Assembly (NCBI RefSeq): GCF_002188465.1
Contig: NZ_NINW01000016.1
Location: forward strand, 1 to 35,012
Direction of reading: 5' to 3'
Source of the DNA: Pigmentiphaga sp. NML080357
GTDB lineage: Bacteria; Pseudomonadota; Gammaproteobacteria; Burkholderiales; Burkholderiaceae_B
Length of the DNA stretch: 35,012 nt
In this document: positions 1-8,205 of the stretch, piece by piece
Position numbering within the stretch: the first letter of the stretch is position 1
How the letters are laid out: each line of letters starts with the position of its first letter
Program-made: the position numbers and the translations under genes
The notes under the pieces: generated by a model
What the model was told of the DNA's origin: nothing
The model's input: only the letters and a program-made list of their open reading frames with translations
Database searches by the model: none

Positions 1-2
1 CG

Positions 3-248
3 ACGGCGGCTGCTGCCGCGCCGGCCGCGCAGCCGATCGCTGCCGCGCCGGCCGCGTCGGGGCGCAAGAGCCGCCCGAACGGCGACGTGACGAACGCCGT
101 CTTGCGTGCGCAGGCGGAAGGCCGCCTGGCGGGGCAGGCGCTGCCCATGCTGGGCGCCACCGCGTCGCCGAGCTGGAAGCGCTACATCGACAGCTTCTCG
201 CTGCCCATCCCCGATTTCTACGAAACGACCTCGCAGCCGAAGCAATGA
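3..248 (+). CDS. C-terminal part of a DUF3613-like protein of the Tad locus (partial)
   Basis: An open frame enters from the left edge and ends at TGA 246-248, 13 bases before the tadG-like start. About 81 residues are visible: an Ala/Pro-rich low-complexity stretch, then a compact C-terminus containing SPSWKRYIDSFSLPIPDFYE. As I recall them, small DUF3613 proteins of beta-proteobacterial Tad pilus loci share this 'YxxSFxxPIPxxF' ending and commonly sit just before TadE/TadG genes. Their role is unknown. The true start lies outside the window, so a signal peptide cannot be checked. The family call rests on one short motif plus position. Confidence 0.5.
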   Translation, partial: TAAAAAPAAQPIAAAPAASGRKSRPNGDVTNAVLRAQAEGRLAGQALPMLGATASPSWKRYIDSFSLPIPDFYETTSQPKQ

Positions 249-261
249 GCAGGGCACTCCC

Positions 262-2406
262 ATGACTTCCCATCGCCGTTCTCTCCCGTTCGTTTCCGGC
301 TCCCGGCCGTCGCTGGCGCGGCAGCGGGGATCGGTATTGATCGCGGCCGCGGCGGCGATGCTGGTGTCGGTGATCCTGCTCGCCTCGGCGGATCTCGGCT
401 ATCTCTTCTATATGAAGCGGGAATTCCAGAAGACCGCCGACCTGGCCGCGCTGGCCGGCGCCCAGCAACTGGAGCGCGACAGCTGTAGCGCCGCCTCGGC
501 GGCCGCGTTGGGCAACGCCAATCTAAACCTGCAGCGCTACGGCCTGACGATGGCTTCGTCGCCGGCTCCCGTGTGCGGCCGCTGGGATCCGAACCCGGAT
601 CCCGCCAAAAACACCGTGCAGGCCATGGAGCCTCCCACCGAGTCGTATGGCGGGGCAGGCGGCCAGAAGTACTTCGGCACGCCGAAGAGCTCGGTCGGAT
701 TCAACGCGATCAAGGTCGTCATCACGCAGGCGGCGCCTCCGCTGTTGCCCTTTTTCAGCAATCGCACCATCAGCGCGGAAGCCATCGCGATGCAGGAGGC
801 GCCCATCGCGTCGTTTTCCGTCGGCTCGAAGCTGGCGACGTCCTCGTCCGAGACGGCGCCCCTGTGCGTACTCTTGCGGGTGGTCGGCGCGAATCTGTGC
901 GAGGACCTGAACGTCGTGACCTACGGCGGCCTGGCTGGCGTGAAGATCACCCCGAGCGGCCTGCTGAAGGCGCTCGGCATTCCGGTGGGAGCGGACCTGA
1001 CCGTGGGCGAGCTGAACAATCTGCTGGCTGCGCGCAAGGTGGAGCTGGGGCAATTGCTCAACGCCATTATCAGCCTGGCGCACCAGGATCAGCTGCTCGG
1101 CCTGAACCTCGATCTCATTAATGCGCTGACCGCCAAGCTCGGCGTGGACAAGCTGCTGGTGCAGCTGGGCTCGAGCAATGTCGCCAACGGCTTGTTCGCG
1201 CTGATCCAGGCGCCCAGCGTCGGATCGGCCCTGAATGTGGAAGTGGACGCGCTGGGGTTGCTGACCGCGGCCGTGGGCGTGGGCGTCTCGCAGCATGCCG
1301 TGACCGTCAATCTCGGGCTGCCGGCGGCAGTCAGTTCCGCCGTCGGACTCAAGGCCAACGTGCGGGCCAGCATCATCGAGCCGCCTTCGGTCGGCATAGG
1401 CGGGTTGGGCACCAAGGCCTATACCGCCCAGGTACGCACTTATGTCGACATCGCGTCCGAGGGCGGCCTGGTGGGCGGCCTGCTCGGTCTGCTGGGTACG
1501 CAGCTCAAGCTGCCCATCATTCTGGACGTGGTCAGCTCGCAGGGGACCCTCACCGGCATGAGTTGCACGGCGCCGGCGGCGGCAACGATCCGGGTCGATT
1601 CTTCCATCGCCAAGCTGTGCATGGGCAAGGTCAATGAATCGACCTTGTGGTCGACGGCGGACGTGTGCGACACGGGCCTGCAAGACGAGACCTTCGTGCG
1701 GCTGCTGGGTATCAATCTCCTGCATGGCAAGGTGAACCCCGACATCCTGGCCGAGGATCCGATTTCGACCACCTTGCATGTGGGCGAGACCAAGACGGTG
1801 GGCCGCAACGACCTGCCTTTGGGTGACACGGTGCAAGACCTGGTGAGCCAGTTGCTGGCGCTGCTGCTCGCCCAGTCTTCCGCGGGGGAGGGTGCGAAGC
1901 TCGAAGCATTCCCGCCGGATGTCGCGGCCCAGGTGGCCGACAAGTACCTGGGCCAGTACGGCTACAACCCGAGCCTGGTCGCCCAGAAAATGATCCAGGA
2001 CGGCATTTCGTGGCCGCGGCCGTGCGGCCTGCTCGGCCTGGGCTCCTGCCCGATGCCGCAACTGTGGCGCGACACCGTCACCTCGATTTTCGCTTCCTGC
2101 GACGCGGGCTGCATGCGGACGAAGCTCATAGACGCCCTGCAGACGACGGCGGGCAACGGATTGCTTGGCGGCCTGCTCAATGCCGTCGGCGATTTGCTGG
2201 GGGGCCTGCTCGGCGGGAGCGGAGGGCAGTCGCAGAACTTGCTGCAAGCCATATTGAATCCGCTGGTCGGCCTGCTCAAGCCGCTGCTGAACGAAGTCGG
2301 CAAGCTGCTAGCCAACCTGCTGGACGGGCTGGTGGGAATCAAGATCGGCCAGACGGACGTGAACCTCATGTCCCTGGAATGCGACAACGTTCGACTCGTG
2401 TATTGA
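262..2406 (+). CDS. tadG: TadG-like pilus assembly protein, Tad/TadE-G N-terminal domain
   Basis: Encodes 714 residues. The N-terminus has a basic stretch, then [20 protein letters not shown] (about residues 22-41), a single membrane segment, followed by [16 protein letters not shown] near 55-70. This is the hallmark of the Putative Flp pilus-assembly TadE/G-like (Tad) domain, a pseudopilin-like membrane protein of the tight-adherence secretion system. The rest should be periplasmic and contains many scattered cysteines. The last 100 or so residues are extremely Leu/Gly-rich, with repeated LLGGLLG-type units. The ATG at 262 was chosen because the frame upstream overlaps the preceding gene and would give a basic non-protein-like leader; a weak GCAGGG lies just upstream. 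Its stop overlaps a possible ATG of the next gene, so the two are probably co-transcribed. The Tad assignment is firm; calling it TadG rather than TadE/F rests on the large size. Confidence 0.8.
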   Translation: MTSHRRSLPFVSGSRPSLARQRGSVLIAAAAAMLVSVILLASADLGYLFYMKREFQKTADLAALAGAQQLERDSCSAASAAALGNANLNLQRYGLTMASSPAPVCGRWDPNPDPAKNTVQAMEPPTESYGGAGGQKYFGTPKSSVGFNAIKVVITQAAPPLLPFFSNRTISAEAIAMQEAPIASFSVGSKLATSSSETAPLCVLLRVVGANLCEDLNVVTYGGLAGVKITPSGLLKALGIPVGADLTVGELNNLLAARKVELGQLLNAIISLAHQDQLLGLNLDLINALTAKLGVDKLLVQLGSSNVANGLFALIQAPSVGSALNVEVDALGLLTAAVGVGVSQHAVTVNLGLPAAVSSAVGLKANVRASIIEPPSVGIGGLGTKAYTAQVRTYVDIASEGGLVGGLLGLLGTQLKLPIILDVVSSQGTLTGMSCTAPAAATIRVDSSIAKLCMGKVNESTLWSTADVCDTGLQDETFVRLLGINLLHGKVNPDILAEDPISTTLHVGETKTVGRNDLPLGDTVQDLVSQLLALLLAQSSAGEGAKLEAFPPDVAAQVADKYLGQYGYNPSLVAQKMIQDGISWPRPCGLLGLGSCPMPQLWRDTVTSIFASCDAGCMRTKLIDALQTTAGNGLLGGLLNAVGDLLGGLLGGSGGQSQNLLQAILNPLVGLLKPLLNEVGKLLANLLDGLVGIKIGQTDVNLMSLECDNVRLVY

Positions 2407-2444
2407 TGCGAGCGACCAACACGGAGGGAAACAGGCGGACCGCC

Positions 2445-3803
2445 ATGAAGACTCGACCTTCACAAGATGACCTCGACGTTTACGTCTGGGAAGGCAAATC
2501 GGACATCGCGGACCGCGTTGCCCGCGCGCTGGCCAATTTCGACGTCGATGTGATCCGCGCCGACAACATTGCCGTGTCGCGCGACGTGACGAGCGCGCGC
2601 ATGTCGGTCGCGATCATTTCGGTCACGGTCATCGATCGTCCGAGCTTCAGCGTGAGCGATTGGCAGGCCGGCCACGGCATGCCGGTGATCTGGGTGGCGG
2701 CCGAGGCGCGCAGCAGCGATCCGCGCGTCTATCCGCCGGAGTACTCGAACATCCTGACAGCCGACTTCACGGCGGCCGAATTGCGCTCGCTGGTCTTCAA
2801 GGTCGCCGGCGTGGTGCGCGAGCATGGCGCGCGCGCCAAGGCCGCCGAACCGCTGATCGCCACCTCCGCCTGCATGAGGGTGTTTCTTTCCGAAGTGGAA
2901 GCCTTTGCCGACTGCGATTCGACCGTGCTCATACGGGGCGAGACCGGGGTAGGCAAGGAGCGTGTCGCCCGGCTGCTGCACGAGGGGCATCGCCGCTACG
3001 GCAAGGGGCCGTTCGTCGCCGTGAACTGCGGCGCCATTCCCGACGGGCTGTTCGAGTCGCACTTCTTCGGTCACGCCAAGGGCGCCTTTACCGGGGCGAC
3101 TTTCGCGCACAAGGGGTATTTCGAGCAGGCCCACGAGGGAACGCTATTCCTGGATGAAATCGGCGACCTGCCGCTCTACCAGCAGGTCAAGCTGCTGCGG
3201 GTGCTGGAGCAGAGCACCGTGACGCGCCTGGGCGCCACCGCCGAAATCCCGGTCGACTTCCGGCTGGTGGCGGCGACCAACCGCGACTTGCGCGAACTGG
3301 TGCGCCAGGAGCTGTTCCGCGCCGATCTGTATTACCGCCTAGCGGTCATCGATTTGCAGGTGCCCAACCTGGAAGAACGAGGTGCCGTCGACAAGATCGC
3401 CATTTTCAAGGCCTTGCTGGGCCAGATCCTGCCCGAGCAGGAAGAGGAAATGCCCAGCTGGCTGGAGTCGCTCGTCACGCGCACCCGCTTTCCGGGCAAT
3501 GTGCGGGAATTGCGCAACGTGGCCGAGCGGGTCGGCGTGACGGTCAGGCAGTTCCGCGCCTGGGACCGTGAACGTATCGGAAGGATCTTCGCTTCGCTCG
3601 CCGACGGCGTGATTCCGGTCAACGAGCGCAGCCCGCAGGAGGTGGCCGAGCGCAACCGCATCATCGGCGCGCTGGACGCCCATGGATGGCGGCGCCAGGA
3701 CACGGCCAATTTCCTCGGTATCAGCCGCAAAGTCCTGTGGGAAAAAATGCGCAAATACCAGATCGTCGGCCAGGAAGCGGAGATCGCGGGCGAGATGGAT
3801 TGA
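2445..3803 (+). CDS. Sigma-54-dependent transcriptional activator with degenerate receiver domain
   Basis: Encodes 452 residues. An N-terminal region (about 8-120) has the alternating strand/helix pattern of a receiver, but the strand that should end in the phosphoacceptor Asp reads VAIISVTVI, with Ser in its place. The AAA+ domain follows: Walker A GETGVGKE at 165-172, the sigma-54-contacting loop GAFTGA at 213-218 and Walker B GTLFLDE at 232-238. A Fis-type helix-turn-helix lies near 397-440. It should remodel RNA polymerase-sigma-54 at promoters, probably without classical phosphorylation. The ATG at 2445 has AGGCGGA five bases upstream; an alternative ATG at 2406 overlaps the tadG stop and would add 13 residues. 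Position at the end of a Tad locus suggests control of pilus or adherence genes, which is inference. No convincing sigma-54 promoter was found in the window. Confidence 0.9.
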   Translation: MKTRPSQDDLDVYVWEGKSDIADRVARALANFDVDVIRADNIAVSRDVTSARMSVAIISVTVIDRPSFSVSDWQAGHGMPVIWVAAEARSSDPRVYPPEYSNILTADFTAAELRSLVFKVAGVVREHGARAKAAEPLIATSACMRVFLSEVEAFADCDSTVLIRGETGVGKERVARLLHEGHRRYGKGPFVAVNCGAIPDGLFESHFFGHAKGAFTGATFAHKGYFEQAHEGTLFLDEIGDLPLYQQVKLLRVLEQSTVTRLGATAEIPVDFRLVAATNRDLRELVRQELFRADLYYRLAVIDLQVPNLEERGAVDKIAIFKALLGQILPEQEEEMPSWLESLVTRTRFPGNVRELRNVAERVGVTVRQFRAWDRERIGRIFASLADGVIPVNERSPQEVAERNRIIGALDAHGWRRQDTANFLGISRKVLWEKMRKYQIVGQEAEIAGEMD

Positions 3804-3818
3804 CCCCGTAAATAAAAA

Positions 3819-3840
3819 GCCCACGAGGGCGAACCTTTTA
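3819..3840 (+). terminator. Weak terminator-like hairpin after the sigma-54 activator gene
   Basis: GCCC-ACGA-GGGC (3819-3830) forms a four-pair GC stem followed after a short gap by CTTTTATT. The stem is short and the T tract is not immediately adjacent, so termination would be weak. It sits in the 99-base gap before the DUF2968 gene. Confidence 0.3.
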
Positions 3841-3902
3841 TTAAAATCGGACACGCTTTGTTACGGCCAGGCCGACGAATTCACATGACCAAGGAAGCTG
3901 GA

Positions 3903-4613
3903 ATGAAAGTTAGGACACGCAGAATGTTCCAAGGAGTGGGGATTGGACTGCTGCTTTCCGCCGTGTCGCTGGGGGTTTCGGCCCAGGTGGTCCAGAACAC
4001 GACCGCCAAGCCTGCCGCCGCGTCGGCTCCGGCAGCGCAAGCCCGTCCCGCCGACGGCGGACAGGCAGGCTCCGCCAACAGCACCATGGCCGAGCTGCAG
4101 CAGCTCATCCAGAACCGCGCCCTGAACGAGCTGCGCACGACGTATAACGGCAACTACGGCGCCAGTCTGCTTTTCAAGGCCGACGACCTGACCTACTACG
4201 TCGCCATGTTCCAGCAGAAGAACTTCTGGCGCGTGGTCAAGACGACATCCGAACAACAGGCGGAACAAACCTACAAGGCCTTCGTCGAGCAGACCGTGCA
4301 ACTGGCCGACGTGGACATCCGCCGCATCAAGCTCGACGCCGAGCGCGCCGCGACCGAGCGGCTGATCAGCGCCAACGAATCCCGTCTGTCGGCCTTGCAG
4401 AACGATTTGACGATGCAGCGGCAGCAGGAACAGCAGGTTGCCGCGCGCCAGGAGCAGGCCCGCCAGGAAGCGGCCGCGCTTGCCAACGAACGGCAGGCGG
4501 CGCGCGAGCAGCTCAATACCTTGCAGCGGCAGATCCGCATGCTGGAAGAGCAGCAGTCCAAGCTGGACAGCGCCGGCGCCACGCTGGCGGGCGACTCCAA
4601 GCGCGGTCGCTGA
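3903..4613 (+). CDS. Exported DUF2968-family protein with coiled coil
   Basis: Encodes 236 residues. A signal peptide covers about residues 1-27 (basic start, hydrophobic core GIGLLLSAVSLGVSA). An Ala/Pro linker follows, then the conserved block ELRTTYNGNYGASLLF and YYVAMFQQKNFWRVVK that marks DUF2968. The C-terminal half (about 135-225) is Gln/Glu/Ala-rich and should form a long coiled coil. The ATG at 3903 has AAGGA seven bases upstream; an ATG at 3885 and a TTG at 3858 in the same frame are less likely. The function of DUF2968 is unknown to me; genes of this family recur beside Tad loci and sigma-54 activators in Burkholderiales, suggesting a periplasmic role linked to pilus assembly. The family call is strong, the role is not. 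Confidence 0.85.
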   Translation: MKVRTRRMFQGVGIGLLLSAVSLGVSAQVVQNTTAKPAAASAPAAQARPADGGQAGSANSTMAELQQLIQNRALNELRTTYNGNYGASLLFKADDLTYYVAMFQQKNFWRVVKTTSEQQAEQTYKAFVEQTVQLADVDIRRIKLDAERAATERLISANESRLSALQNDLTMQRQQEQQVAARQEQARQEAAALANERQAAREQLNTLQRQIRMLEEQQSKLDSAGATLAGDSKRGR

Positions 4614-5032
4614 GCCGTCGTTTCCGATTGTGCCGGGGCCGTGGGTCCCGGCTTGGCGCGTTCCCTGCGGTACGAGGTGGCTGAGCAATCCGGCCAGCTC
4701 CAGCGCGGCGCCCGCCATCAGGCCGGAAGTCCAGGGAGTGGATGTGCCGACGCCGGCGCGGCCGGGACACGTGCGTCGTCCGGCTCGAGCCCCGGTTTTC
4801 CACCTGCCATCTGTCCGACTTGCTGCATGCCGCCAGGCAAGGGTTGGGAATCGCCGCCATGCCCGTGGACCTGCGCCCGGGGGGCGCCTGAGACGGTATT
4901 GACGTGGGCACGGCAAGGCTGCGCGCGGGACGAGGAAGGAGGCGGGAAAGAGCCGGAAGGAGGAGCCCCTGAGGAGGCCGGCGAAAAGGGCGGCATGGCG
5001 CGGACTTCGGCGAACGACCGGCCTTGCAAAGT
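4614..5032. other. Gene-poor GC-rich stretch between the DUF2968 gene and tRNA-Arg
   Basis: This interval of about 420 bases has several overlapping open frames on both strands, but none has family-like sequence, a ribosome-binding site or a signal sequence. They are rich in Arg, Pro, Gly and Ala, as expected of random high-GC frames. The only recognisable content is the LysR-like remnant listed separately. On the minus strand near 4650-4740 one frame reads GLMAGAALELAGLLSHLVP, a hydrophobic piece that could be the end of a decayed transporter; this is only a suggestion. Confidence 0.5.
4760..4891 (+). pseudogene. Probable remnant of a LysR-type regulator C-terminus
   Basis: Read in the frame ending at TGA 4889-4891, the sequence gives VVRLEPRFSTCHLSDLLHAA followed by RQGLGIAAMPVDLRPGGA. 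This resembles the end of a LysR effector-binding domain, where a strand such as 'vrl.prf.v.....ll.aa..GlGia.lP..l' is usual. No DNA-binding N-terminus, start codon or ribosome-binding site lies upstream; the frame breaks up within the preceding 150 bases. I read it as the degenerate tail of a lost gene. The match is short and was made by eye. Confidence 0.35.
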
Positions 5033-5068
5033 AAAAAGGGGTTAGTGGCTACTATCCACTAACCCCTT
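5033..5068 (-). terminator. Strong intrinsic terminator of the tRNA-Arg gene
   Basis: On the minus strand AAGGGGTTAGTGG pairs perfectly with CCACTAACCCCTT (5056-5068 with 5036-5048), 13 base pairs with a seven-base loop, followed by a run of Ts. It begins seven bases past the encoded CCA of the tRNA. The stem is symmetric, but only the minus-strand side has a long T tract. Confidence 0.9.
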
Positions 5069-5074
5069 GCAATA

Positions 5075-5151
5075 TGGCGCGCCCGGCAGGATTCGAACCC
5101 ACGACCCCTTGGTTCGTAGCCAAGTACTCTATCCAACTGAGCTACGGGCGC
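5075..5151 (-). tRNA. tRNA-Arg(ACG)
   Basis: The minus strand folds into a complete 77-base cloverleaf. The acceptor stem is GCGCCCG/CGGGCGC, the D arm is GCTC..GAGT, the anticodon stem is CTTGG/CCAAG around the loop CTACGAA (anticodon ACG, positions 34-36), and the T arm has TTCGAAT. Discriminator G and CCA are encoded. A34 would be converted to inosine so that it reads CGU, CGC and CGA. The sequence closely resembles the Escherichia coli tRNA-Arg(ACG). It has its own promoter and terminator. Confidence 0.97.
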
Positions 5152-5165
5152 TGCAAAGAAATGAA

Positions 5166-5194
5166 ATTATAACGACACTTTTTTGCTCGTGCAA
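5166..5194 (-). promoter_or_regulatory. Sigma-70 promoter of tRNA-Arg
   Basis: On the minus strand TTGCAC (5189-5194) and a perfect TATAAT (5166-5171) are separated by exactly 17 bases. The -10 box lies 14 bases before the mature tRNA 5' end, leaving a very short leader. The -35 matches the consensus only in its first three bases; the perfect -10 carries the call. Confidence 0.75.
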
Positions 5195-5219
5195 ATCGGG
5201 GAAGGAAACTCCTTTTCTC

Positions 5220-6056
5220 CTACCGCGCATGCAGTCCTTGGCGTTCGGGCAGGAATCCGAGCTCCGCGGCTGCCAGCCTCGCGACACGCAAGGGTGTTTT
5301 CGGCACCATGCCGTCGTCCAGCATCCACAGCGCCGACAGCCCGGTCCAGGCGAGTATCCAGCGCAGCAGCCTTGAGCGATCGATGCCGCTTGCCTGCGCG
5401 ACGATCTCCAGCCGGCGGGCAAAGCGCGCCGGATCGATCGCGATGCCATGGCTGGGGTTGCAGAAGAGGTTGGCATAATCGAAACCCCGTTCCCCGACCA
5501 GGCCCTTGGGATCGATGGCAAGCCAGCCCCGCGTGCCGAAATGGAGAATGTTCCCATGGTGGATGTCGCCGTGGAGCACCACGGCCTCGGCCTGCGGTGT
5601 GGCGAGCAGTTCAGCGGCCGTGCGTGCCGCCAGGCGAATGATGGCGTGACCTGCCTCGGTACATGGGCGCAGGCGCGAGAACCATTGCGCCAATGGAATG
5701 GCTTCGAATGGCGGCGGAAAGGCATGCGCATGCAGCGCCGCTGCGACGTCGCAGGCGATGCGCGTGGCGTCGTCGTCCCGGCCCCCGCGTGCGAGCGCCT
5801 CGAGCGACGGTTCGGGGCCGGCGCGCTCGATGAGGATGGCGCGGTCGTCGTGCTCGAAGACGAACGCCGCGCCCTTGCCGCCCCACCAGCTCATCACGGC
5901 ATTGCCGCGCCGCTCTTCCTCGACCGCGGCGATCTTGAGCATGGCGGGCCGGTCGCGGTAGACGACGGGTAGAAGGCGGCTGCTGGCGGTGAGGATAGGG
6001 CCGGCGTCGGGCCGCAGGCCCCAGCGCTGGATGTAGGGGGCGAACATGCCGGCCAT
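5220..6056 (-). CDS. APH(6)-type aminoglycoside/hydroxyurea kinase family protein
   Basis: Encodes 278 residues, the usual size for streptomycin 6-kinase-like (APH_6_hur) proteins. Visible motifs are an ATP-binding Lys in AMLKIA (K41), the catalytic loop LHGDIHHGNIL (D164, N169) and IDPKGLVGERGFD (D182), the metal-binding aspartate. Characterised relatives phosphorylate streptomycin or hydroxyurea in the cytoplasm; many chromosomal homologues have unknown substrates. The ATG at 6056 follows GAGGTAGG at short spacing; an ATG at 6047 is an alternative. It diverges from the cytochrome gene with only 65 bases between starts, so the two promoters must nearly overlap. A resistance phenotype cannot be inferred from this sequence alone. 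Confidence 0.85.
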   Translation of the reverse strand: MAGMFAPYIQRWGLRPDAGPILTASSRLLPVVYRDRPAMLKIAAVEEERRGNAVMSWWGGKGAAFVFEHDDRAILIERAGPEPSLEALARGGRDDDATRIACDVAAALHAHAFPPPFEAIPLAQWFSRLRPCTEAGHAIIRLAARTAAELLATPQAEAVVLHGDIHHGNILHFGTRGWLAIDPKGLVGERGFDYANLFCNPSHGIAIDPARFARRLEIVAQASGIDRSRLLRWILAWTGLSALWMLDDGMVPKTPLRVARLAAAELGFLPERQGLHAR

Positions 6057-6121
6057 CCTACCTCGAAATCGCTTCTCGCCCGTTTTCCCAAGGCAGGTAC
6101 ACTGGCAGGGTCGAAACGCTG

Positions 6122-6886
6122 ATGCGAAGACGGGACTGGCCTGTCTTCGATGGACCCATGCCATTCGCCGTCGATAAATACAAATTCCTGGGGGGACTCG
6201 CCGCGTTGGCGATAGCTGCGCCGCTCGCGGCGCAACAGCCGGAGAAGCTGGAACCCGGCACCATGGCGGCGCGGATGGCCGCCTGTACGGCCTGCCACGG
6301 GACGCAGGGCAGGGCCGGTCCCGACGGCTATTACCCGCGCATCGCGGGCAAGCCGGCGGATTACCTGTACAACCAGCTCGTCTATTTCCGCGCGGGCCGG
6401 CGGCAATACCGGCCCATGCAGCACTTGCTCGAGAACATGTCGGATGACTACCTGCGGCAGATCGCCGAGTGGTTCGCCGGCCAGCATCCTCCCTATGCCG
6501 ACCCCAGGCCGTCGCGCTTGCCGGCGGCCACCCTGGAGCGCGGCAGGCAGCTCGTGATGCAGGGTGATCCCGGGCGCGGCTTGCCGGCCTGCGTGGCCTG
6601 CCACGGCGCGGCGCTGGCGGGCGTGCTGCCCGCCGTGCCGGCGCTGCTGGGGCTGCCGCACGACTACATCAGTTCCCAGTTCGGCGCCTGGACCAATGGC
6701 CTGCGCAAGGCCATCGCGCCCGACTGCATGGCCGATATCGCGCGGCGCATGACGCCCGAGGACGTCAGCGCCGTGGCGGGCTGGCTGTCGTCGCAACCGG
6801 TGCGCAGCGCAACGCCGGCGGTCAGCCTGCCGGAGCCGCCGCCCCTGGAATGCGGCAGCCAGATGCGCGCGGAGGGACGGCGATGA
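6122..6886 (+). CDS. Di-haem c-type cytochrome (cytochrome c4/c553-like)
   Basis: Encodes 254 residues with two haem-binding CxxCH sites, CTACH at 55-59 and CVACH at 157-161, in two repeated halves, as in cytochrome c4-like proteins. An N-terminal export signal (KFLGGLAALAIAAPLAAQQ, about 21-39) places it in the periplasm. The ATG at 6122 adds an Arg-rich n-region; the ATG at 6158 would give a shorter, less basic signal, so the start is uncertain. Its stop overlaps the start of the next cytochrome gene by four bases (ATGA), indicating translational coupling. It should shuttle electrons between a dehydrogenase and a terminal oxidase; no partner dehydrogenase is adjacent. Confidence 0.88.
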   Translation: MRRRDWPVFDGPMPFAVDKYKFLGGLAALAIAAPLAAQQPEKLEPGTMAARMAACTACHGTQGRAGPDGYYPRIAGKPADYLYNQLVYFRAGRRQYRPMQHLLENMSDDYLRQIAEWFAGQHPPYADPRPSRLPAATLERGRQLVMQGDPGRGLPACVACHGAALAGVLPAVPALLGLPHDYISSQFGAWTNGLRKAIAPDCMADIARRMTPEDVSAVAGWLSSQPVRSATPAVSLPEPPPLECGSQMRAEGRR

Positions 6887-8166
6887 ACAAGCGCGCGTTC
6901 ATGCTGGGTCTGGCCGCGGTTGCGATCGCGGGGGTCGGCGCGGTGTTCTGGATGGGCCATCGCGACTACGACACCGGGGCGCCGGCCGCGTCGATGCAGG
7001 CGGACGATCCCGCGCAGCGAATCGAACGGGGCCGCTATCTCGCCCGTCTCGGCAATTGCATGGGCTGCCACACCGAGCCCGGAGGCACGCCCTATGCCGG
7101 AGGCCGGGCGCTCGCGACGCCATTCGGCACGTTCTACGGCCCCAACCTGACGCCCGATCCGGAGCATGGGCTGGGCCGCTGGAGCGCCGACGATTTCTGG
7201 CGCGCCTTGCATCAGGGCAAGGCGCCGGACGGCAGCCTGCTGTACCCGGCTTTCCCGTATCCGAGCTACCGCAACGTGTCGCGCGAAGACGCCGACGCGT
7301 TGTTCGCCTACTTGCGCTCGCTGCCGGCAGTGGCGCGGGCCAACCGGCGGCACGAGCTGGGCTTTCCCTATGACCAGCGCTGGCTGGTGGCGGTATGGCG
7401 GGCGTTCTATTTCCGGCCGGGATCGCCCGAGGCGCCGACGCAGGGGCAATCCGAGGAGTGGTTGCGGGGGCGCTACCTGGTCGAGGGCCTGGCGCACTGC
7501 GCGGAATGCCATACTCCCCGCAACCGGCTGGGTGCAATGGCCTTGAACGCCGGACTGGCCGGGTCGCTCATCGGCGGCCAGTCCTGGTATGCGCCGCCGC
7601 TGACCGGCGACCGGACGACGGGGCTGGGCGAGTGGACGCGGCAGGACATCGTCGATCTGCTCAAGACCGGCATCTCGCGTCGTTCCCATGCCGCGGGGCC
7701 CATGGCCGAAGCGGTCTACCAGGGCTTCCAATATGCGGATGACGCGGATTTGAACGCCATGGCGGCCTATTTGAAGTCGCTGCCGGCGGTGGGGACGGAT
7801 ACGGCGGCCGTGGCGGCCGCCGCCGCGCCAACGGTAATGCAGATCGGTGGCAAGCTGTACGAACAGCATTGCGCCCAGTGCCACGGCGCCGACGGCCGGG
7901 GGCGCGTGCCCGCATGGCCTCCGCTCGTGGGCAATCTCTCGGTCGTGGCGGCCTCGCCTGACAACGCGATCCACATGGTCCTGTCCGGCGGTTTCGCCCC
8001 GAGCACCGCGGGCAATCCGCAGCCGCACGGCATGCCGCCTTTTGCCCAGTCCATGGGCGACCAGGATGTGGCCGCGGTGGTGTCGTACATCCGCCAGAGC
8101 TGGGGCAACCAGGCGAGCTCGGTCAGCCTGCCTGAAGTTCGCCGGGTGCGAGAGGCCGCACGGTAG
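6883..8166 (+). CDS. Tri-haem cytochrome c, alcohol/gluconate dehydrogenase subunit type
   Basis: Encodes 427 residues with three haem sites: CMGCH at 59-63, CAECH at 206-210 and CAQCH at 330-334. An N-terminal membrane or signal segment covers about 5-24. The block GTFYGPNLTPDPEHGLG and the size match the three-haem cytochrome subunits that accept electrons from membrane-bound alcohol, aldehyde or gluconate dehydrogenases and pass them to ubiquinone or an oxidase. GGAGGGA lies five bases before the ATG. It is coupled to the upstream di-haem gene, so the pair carries five haems. The catalytic subunit that would define the substrate is not in the window. Confidence 0.88.
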   Translation: MNKRAFMLGLAAVAIAGVGAVFWMGHRDYDTGAPAASMQADDPAQRIERGRYLARLGNCMGCHTEPGGTPYAGGRALATPFGTFYGPNLTPDPEHGLGRWSADDFWRALHQGKAPDGSLLYPAFPYPSYRNVSREDADALFAYLRSLPAVARANRRHELGFPYDQRWLVAVWRAFYFRPGSPEAPTQGQSEEWLRGRYLVEGLAHCAECHTPRNRLGAMALNAGLAGSLIGGQSWYAPPLTGDRTTGLGEWTRQDIVDLLKTGISRRSHAAGPMAEAVYQGFQYADDADLNAMAAYLKSLPAVGTDTAAVAAAAAPTVMQIGGKLYEQHCAQCHGADGRGRVPAWPPLVGNLSVVAASPDNAIHMVLSGGFAPSTAGNPQPHGMPPFAQSMGDQDVAAVVSYIRQSWGNQASSVSLPEVRRVREAAR

Positions 8167-8182
8167 GGGGAGGCCGGCGCAG

Positions 8183-8200
8183 CCGGCTCGCCCGAGCCGG
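8183..8200. terminator. Inverted repeat between convergent genes
   Basis: CCGGCTCG-CC-CGAGCCGG is a perfect eight-base inverted repeat in the 39-base gap between the cytochrome and NTF2-like genes. Only a short TTT follows on the plus side, so it is a plausible but imperfect bidirectional terminator. Confidence 0.45.
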
Positions 8201-8205
8201 ACGTT

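Noticed and set aside
523-2247. Minus-strand open frame opposite tadG
   Set aside because: Arg/Gln/His-rich with no domain, signal or ribosome-binding site; it is a shadow of the TadG-like gene.
3842-3890. Sigma-54 or sigma-70 promoter before the DUF2968 gene
   Set aside because: TAAAAT resembles a -10, but no -35 lies at a suitable distance, and the GG/GC spacing needed for sigma-54 is not met.
5075-5151. tRNA-Arg as an active integration site
   Set aside because: No integrase gene and no second copy of the tRNA 3' end is present in the window, so no attachment site can be claimed.
5220-6056. Calling the APH(6)-like gene a streptomycin resistance gene
   Set aside because: The family is broad and many chromosomal members have unknown substrates; nothing in the context supports acquired resistance.
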